Shown: positions 35,680 to 41,939 of the stretch, piece by piece | Layout of the letters: every line of letters begins with the position of its first letter | How positions within the stretch are numbered: position 1 is the first letter of the stretch | NCBI GenBank assembly: GCA_947683425.1 | Contig: CANTUQ010000050.1 | Location: forward strand, 8,734,501 to 8,798,500 | Direction of reading: 5' to 3' | Length of the DNA stretch: 64,000 nucleotides | Source: Excoecaria cochinchinensis | Taxonomy: Eukaryota; Streptophyta; Magnoliopsida; Malpighiales; Euphorbiaceae | Notes under the pieces: model-generated | Databases searched by the model: none | Seen by the model: the letters and a program-made list of their open reading frames with translations, nothing else | What the model was told of the DNA's origin: nothing | Program-made: the position numbers and the translations under genes

Positions 35680-38600
35680 TTTTTCTTTTTATAAATTCAT
35701 TATAACATATTTTTTTAAATAAATTCCTCATAACATATATATTTTGGAGTTTTTTTGTTGTCTACATCACATAATCCCTCCCAATCCCAGCTATACTTTT
35801 ACAAGAGTTAGGCTAAAAGAAAAGTCTTGATTATTTTAGTGTTATGATGATTGTGTTACATTATTTGAGAGAATGGTTGGAGGGAACCTTGGTCTTATAA
35901 TGGATACATAATTTTATATAATTCTATGTAGCTAGGTAGTAATCGTGCCTCATTTTTCACATTTCTTGGAAGTTCCCTTAATTACTCTTTATGCTATTTT
36001 ACTTGAGATGGAACTATAACATGCATCACTTCATGCCATATGCAAGTGGTTTTATCATGAGAAAATAGGAAAGGCAGGGCCATCACCTGAGAATAAACAT
36101 GAGATGCCCTAATCTGTTAAATTGTTTTGTATGATAATGATTTTATGTTGCACTCTTTATAGGTTAAGGAAAGCCTGAGGGATGATCCTAGATACAAATC
36201 TGTCAAGCATGAAGATAGGGAGATGCTATTCAATGAGTATTTGTCTGAACTAAAGGCTGCAGAAGATGAAGTAGAACGAGAGTCAAAAGTCAAACGTGAT
36301 GAGCTGGTGCATATACATGTTGCTATTTTTTCTTAGGAATATAATATTCCAAATATTTATCTGTACATTGTGCTGACATGTGGGCAAGTGCTCAAGTTTT
36401 TAAGCCATTTCTCTTTTGTACCAGGAAAAGTTGAAGGAGAGGGAGCGAGAGATGCGCAAGCGGAAGGAAAGAGAAGAACAAGAAATGGGAAGGGTGAAAG
36501 TGAAAGTTCGAAGAAAGGAGGCAGTTTCATCTTTTCAGGCCTTGCTTGTTGAAACAATTAAGGACCCTCAGGTATATTCTGATGACTAATGATTCAGTTA
36601 TGCGTGCATCAGTCATGAAACTTTAAAGAATGCTTGATTGCGTCTTTCCGCACTATGAGTTTGCACAGAAGCAGGAACCTGCTGTGTGGTCTATTTCCAT
36701 CAATGAGGTTGTTCACCCTGCTCAGTCTACTTCTATGTAATTTTTTAGGGTTAATTACAAAATCTGATCTAAACTATAGGTTAGTTTTCAATTTCAAGCC
36801 CAACAAAAAAAATTCTTGCAATGTTAGTCCCAAACTTCAATTGTCCTTTCAATTTAGGGACTCTGTTAGTTTTTTCATTAAAACTAATGGAAATTCAATT
36901 TTTTTTAAGAAAAATTATTTTTTTTTTCTGTTTTTTGTAGTAATTAATATTATTAAACATTAATAATAATTTTTTATTATTGTAATTAATGAATGTTTAT
37001 AATAATTACCTAAAATGAATTAAATTAAAATTAATTGAAAAATATGACCATAAGTTTTTATTTTTTATTTTAAGCAGAATAAGATAAAATTATTTTTATT
37101 TTTGAAAATAACTCTTATGCAACCAAAAAAATTAAATTGTAGACAAAAATACAATTATTTTTAAAAAATATCAAATGATTTAGATGCATAGTAAAGTACA
37201 AACTATTTTGTGCATAATAGGGTGAATGAATTAGTGAAAGAACTAATAATAATTTTATAGAAAATCCTCAGTTTAAATTAAAAAACAATAAAATATCAAA
37301 ATAATTTAATTATTCAAATATTATTAAAATAAAAAAACTCATATGGTCATAATTTTTAAATAATAATTTATTTATTCAAATATTATTCAAATGAAAAAAC
37401 TCATATAGTCATAATTTTTAAATAATCTAAAAATAATAATTATTTTAATGTTAATTTAGTTTGTTTTAGGTAATTAAATTAACATTCATTAATTATAACA
37501 ATAAAAATTATTATTAATTTTAAATAATCTTAATTACTAGAAAAAATTGAAAATAAATTCTTAAAAAAATGAATTTCTATTAGTTTAAACGGAAAAACTA
37601 ACGGAGTTTCTAAATTGTAAGGGCAACTGAAATTTGGGACTGACATTGTAATTTTTTTTTGTTGGGTTTAAAATTGAAAACTACCTTATAGTTTAGGTTT
37701 GATTTTGTAATTAACTCAACTTTTTATCCACACTGAGCAGAATTGTCTTAATACATATTTTCTCCCGCAGACTTGGCAGGAAAAAAACTTTTTACACATT
37801 TAAACTTTGCAAGTTTGGTGTGACAAACCTATATTTGACAAAAATGCACCTATTGCCTCCCTTATGACAAATTACAAAGCAATTTTTATTTTTTTTACTT
37901 TATTAAAATAAAAGGCACCAAAGGTCATTTTTTTTCTATTTGTTTCTCATTCTTTTTCCATTTTTCCTTCATTAACCTTATCTCTTTCCATTTTTTTTTA
38001 TTTCATTTCTTTCTCTTAACAACAATAAATTCAATAATTGATTAGAAGTATGTGTATTTTAAAACCCATATGGAGTGATATTTGGTTAATTAGGGGAGAA
38101 ATAAGTATATTTTTGTAAAGTTTGGGTCTATAATAGGGTGCTTGCAAAGTTTAGGTGAAAGGTTTTTTTCTGCCAAGTTTGAATGGGAAAATATGTATTA
38201 AGCTGAGCAGAATTTGAATGCTCATTGAAATATTTGACACTTAATGAAACCCACTTGAAAAGCATCATTTAGTTGTTAACAGAAGTGCATAATTTATGAC
38301 ATTAATTAATAGTAGGTTTGTGTTAAGTCTTTTAAAATAGGATAGCGTCAGAGGGCAATTAACTACAAAATCCTGTTCAACTACCTTGGTTCTTCTTTTA
38401 CCTTTTGTCCTTGTTTGAATTCTTAGGATGACCTATTTGAATATTAATTCAGCTTATCAAAGGGAGATTGAAACCTTGGACCTCATTAGAGAAGCTCCGA
38501 TCGCTAGGGTTTGATAAATTCTGACTTCTTGTTTTATTAATTTAATTGCCTTATAAATAGGCAAGACTTATTGCAAAAGTAAGAGACCTATTTTAAAGGC

Positions 38601-41600
38601 CTGCCTAAAGTGAAATTACGTTAACTAGCTAACTCAAATAACCAAACAGCAACTAACAAACAATTAACTCAACTTATTAAAAATCAACCAAAAAATAACG
38701 ATCAGCCCCACTAGGTCAGTGACCCCTTCGTGCATAGGTTTGACCCACAAAGACTTCCACAACATTCCCCCCCTCCCACGGATAAAGCTTATTTGCGAGC
38801 TTGAAGGAAGGAAACAGCTGCTAGAACTTGTCCAGTTCCTCCCATGTAAGCATCAGAGGTTGGCAACCCAACCCACTGAACCAGAACTTCGTTGGTACCC
38901 CAGTTCAAATGAGCACGAAGGACTGCTTTAGGAAGAGAAACAATCTGGCCATCTGCTATGGGAGGCAAATCGGTAATAGGAGGCAACACATCTCCCCTAA
39001 ATGCCTTCAACAGTGACACATGAAAGATGTTGTGGATGCGTCTGTCGCGAGGGAGATCCAGCTCATAATCCACTTTGCCAATGCGATGTAACACGGGAAG
39101 TGGCCCAAAAATTTTGGGAGACAGCTTGTGGACTTGCAATTGAAGGGAATGCTGCCTATAGGGATGTAAATGAAGCCAAACCAAATCAGTAGGATTAAAC
39201 TGCACATACTGATGACCCGGTCATAATACTTCATGCGTTGCTGAGCCAACTGAAGACGGCTTCAAATATCCCTCAAAACCTGATCGCAGTCCCCCGGAGC
39301 AGTGTTAACTGCATCAACCCAAGTAGACTCGGCTTTATAAGATAGCAACTGAGGAGGCTTGTGCCCATACACAACTTGAAAAGGAGTGGTTTGGAGGGCA
39401 GAATGGAAAGAGGTATTGTTGCAATATTCAGCCCATGCAACCCAAGCAACCCACCTCTGAGGATAATCCCCAACAAAACAATGGAGGTACATCTCCACAG
39501 TATGATTAACAACCTCCATTTGGCCATCCGTTTGTGGGTGATAAGCTGATAAAAATTGCAATTTAGTACCATATAAGCAAAACAGCTCCTTCCAAAATTG
39601 CTGTGAAGATTACATCCTGGTCACAAGTGATTGTTTCTGAAATCCCATGCAAGCGGACTATTTGCTCAAAGAAAACTTGAGCTGTGCGTGCAGCTGTATA
39701 TGGATGAGCTAAGGGAATAAAATGGGCATATTTTGGGAATCTGTCCACCACCACAAACAGGACTGATTTGCCCCAAGACTTTGGCTGCCCATCGATGATA
39801 TCCATTGAAATATCTGCCCAAATCTGAGTGGGCAACTGCAAGGGTTGTAACAAACCAGCTGGGCTTAGATGTTCCGATTTATTGCGTTGGCAAACCGGAC
39901 ATGCAGCCACATAAGTAGCAATATTTGTTTGCATTCCTTGCCAATAAAAATTCCCCCTGATCTGGTGTAAAGTCTTCTCAATCCCCTCATGAGCACTATC
40001 TGGTAAGCTGCCAATATGGTTGAGATCCATGTGGAATTTTTGGGAATATAAAGTCTGCCACTGAACAACAGTAACCCATTTTGGAGTTGCCAATCCGACC
40101 CAATTTCACTGCTTCTGACCTTGTCACATAAGGGCTGGAGATCTTCCAAACCCACCAAATCAGCTTGTAAAGATTCAATTAAGGAGCTATAGGGGCAGCT
40201 AATGGCAGAGGGAATTGGGCCAGCAGGAGAACGGCGGACAAAGCATCTGCTGCCTTATTGAGATACCCAGCTCTGTCACCACATAACATGGTTCCCAAAC
40301 ATCTGAATGAACTAATTCAAATGTAGAATTAACTCCTTTATTAATCTGAGGACTTAAAAGAGCTACGATGGTGTTTGGAAAACTGACATGACTAATAGTT
40401 AAGAGAAGAAACATTCAAAATTGAGGACATAGTATCTTTAGAGACGGCAAAGAAGGGTGCTCCAACCTACAGTGCGCTTCAAAGGGAGACAAAACACTAG
40501 AACAAGCAACGGGCCTCGGTATCTTTGTATCAAGAATATAAAGACTTCTTGCGACGTAACTTTTACCAATAGTCTGTTTCGTTACAAAATCTTGAAAGAT
40601 GCACTGATTAGAGAAGAAGGAAATACAGCAATTAAGATCACATATGAGTTTACTTACATAAACTAAGTTAAAAGCAAGCTTCGGTATATTTAAAACTGAT
40701 CCCAGAGAAATTGACGAAGTTGGGTTAACTGTGCCAACCCATTTACATGAAAACTTGATCCATCTGCCATTGTAACTAGAGAAGAAAATGCATTTGACTG
40801 AAAAGTAGAGAATATATTTCGGTTACTTGTCATATGATCTGTAGCACCAGAATCAATAATCCACTGGGATGAGAAAGATAAAAGGTATGTATTTGGATTT
40901 CCTACCCTAGTAATAGTAATGGTGGGTGAAGCTTTCAAAGAATTCTAATACCGAATGAATTTTGTATACTCATATGCAGAAATCATAATATACTTTCTAG
41001 AGCTACTAGTAGTAGCAATGTTTGCTAATATAGACTTCTGATTATGCAATTTTTCACATAAACATTTTGTATGACCAGGTTTATGGCAATAATAGCATAC
41101 TATATTCTTGTTCCAACCTATATTAAATAATATCAAGCCGCAAAGAGCAAGTAACATAGCCAAGCAAAAACACTTCACAAACACCCAATCTCTACTAATA
41201 AAACTTCAACCACAAAATAAAGCCCACCAAAAAATCAAAACACGGCTGCTAAAAGAACCTGTAACCGAGAAGCAGCAGACCCGAAACAAAGAACATGGCA
41301 CGTTGATGCTCCTGCTCAAGCTGAAACTCCTGCCGCTGCTAAGGAAGCTGCCGGAGATGAGGATGACTTGGATCTTTTCGGTAATTAGACAAGAAGGCAG
41401 CTGACAGAGCCTTTACTAGGAAATCCAAAATCGAGAGAGAACCAAGACAAATAGAGAAGAAACCTTTGCAGAGAGCACTGGACACACATTGGAGCACTAG
41501 AGAATGGCCGAAAATAATGAGTCGATGCCAGAGAGGAAGATCAGAGCTTCAACCTCCGACACACGAGCCTCCATGCGCCGGTGTGTGAGAAACGTCCAGA

Positions 41601-41861
41601 AACTTCAAACAGCGCGTGAGCTCCAAGCGCTAAGAATCCGGTCACTGTACTCTGAGAAATGGCCGATCGGGACCTCGTGCACCTCTCCTCCGGCTGTGAG
41701 ACAAAACGGTCATCGGAAAATGTGACCCAAAAAGGATAGAATCCTCGCCTGAAAACAAAGAATGGCCAGAAAACAGTTTCCCACGAGAGCCTAAGGCTCT
41801 GATATCATGTAACAAAACACAAATGGAAGAAGGTTTTCTATATTTTCTTCTCAAGAATTAC

Positions 41862-41939
<78 letters not shown>

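Noticed and set aside
41504..41854. Frames on both strands in the copia leader
   Set aside because: Short, no copia gag motif in frame; region between LTR/PBS and the deleted gag.
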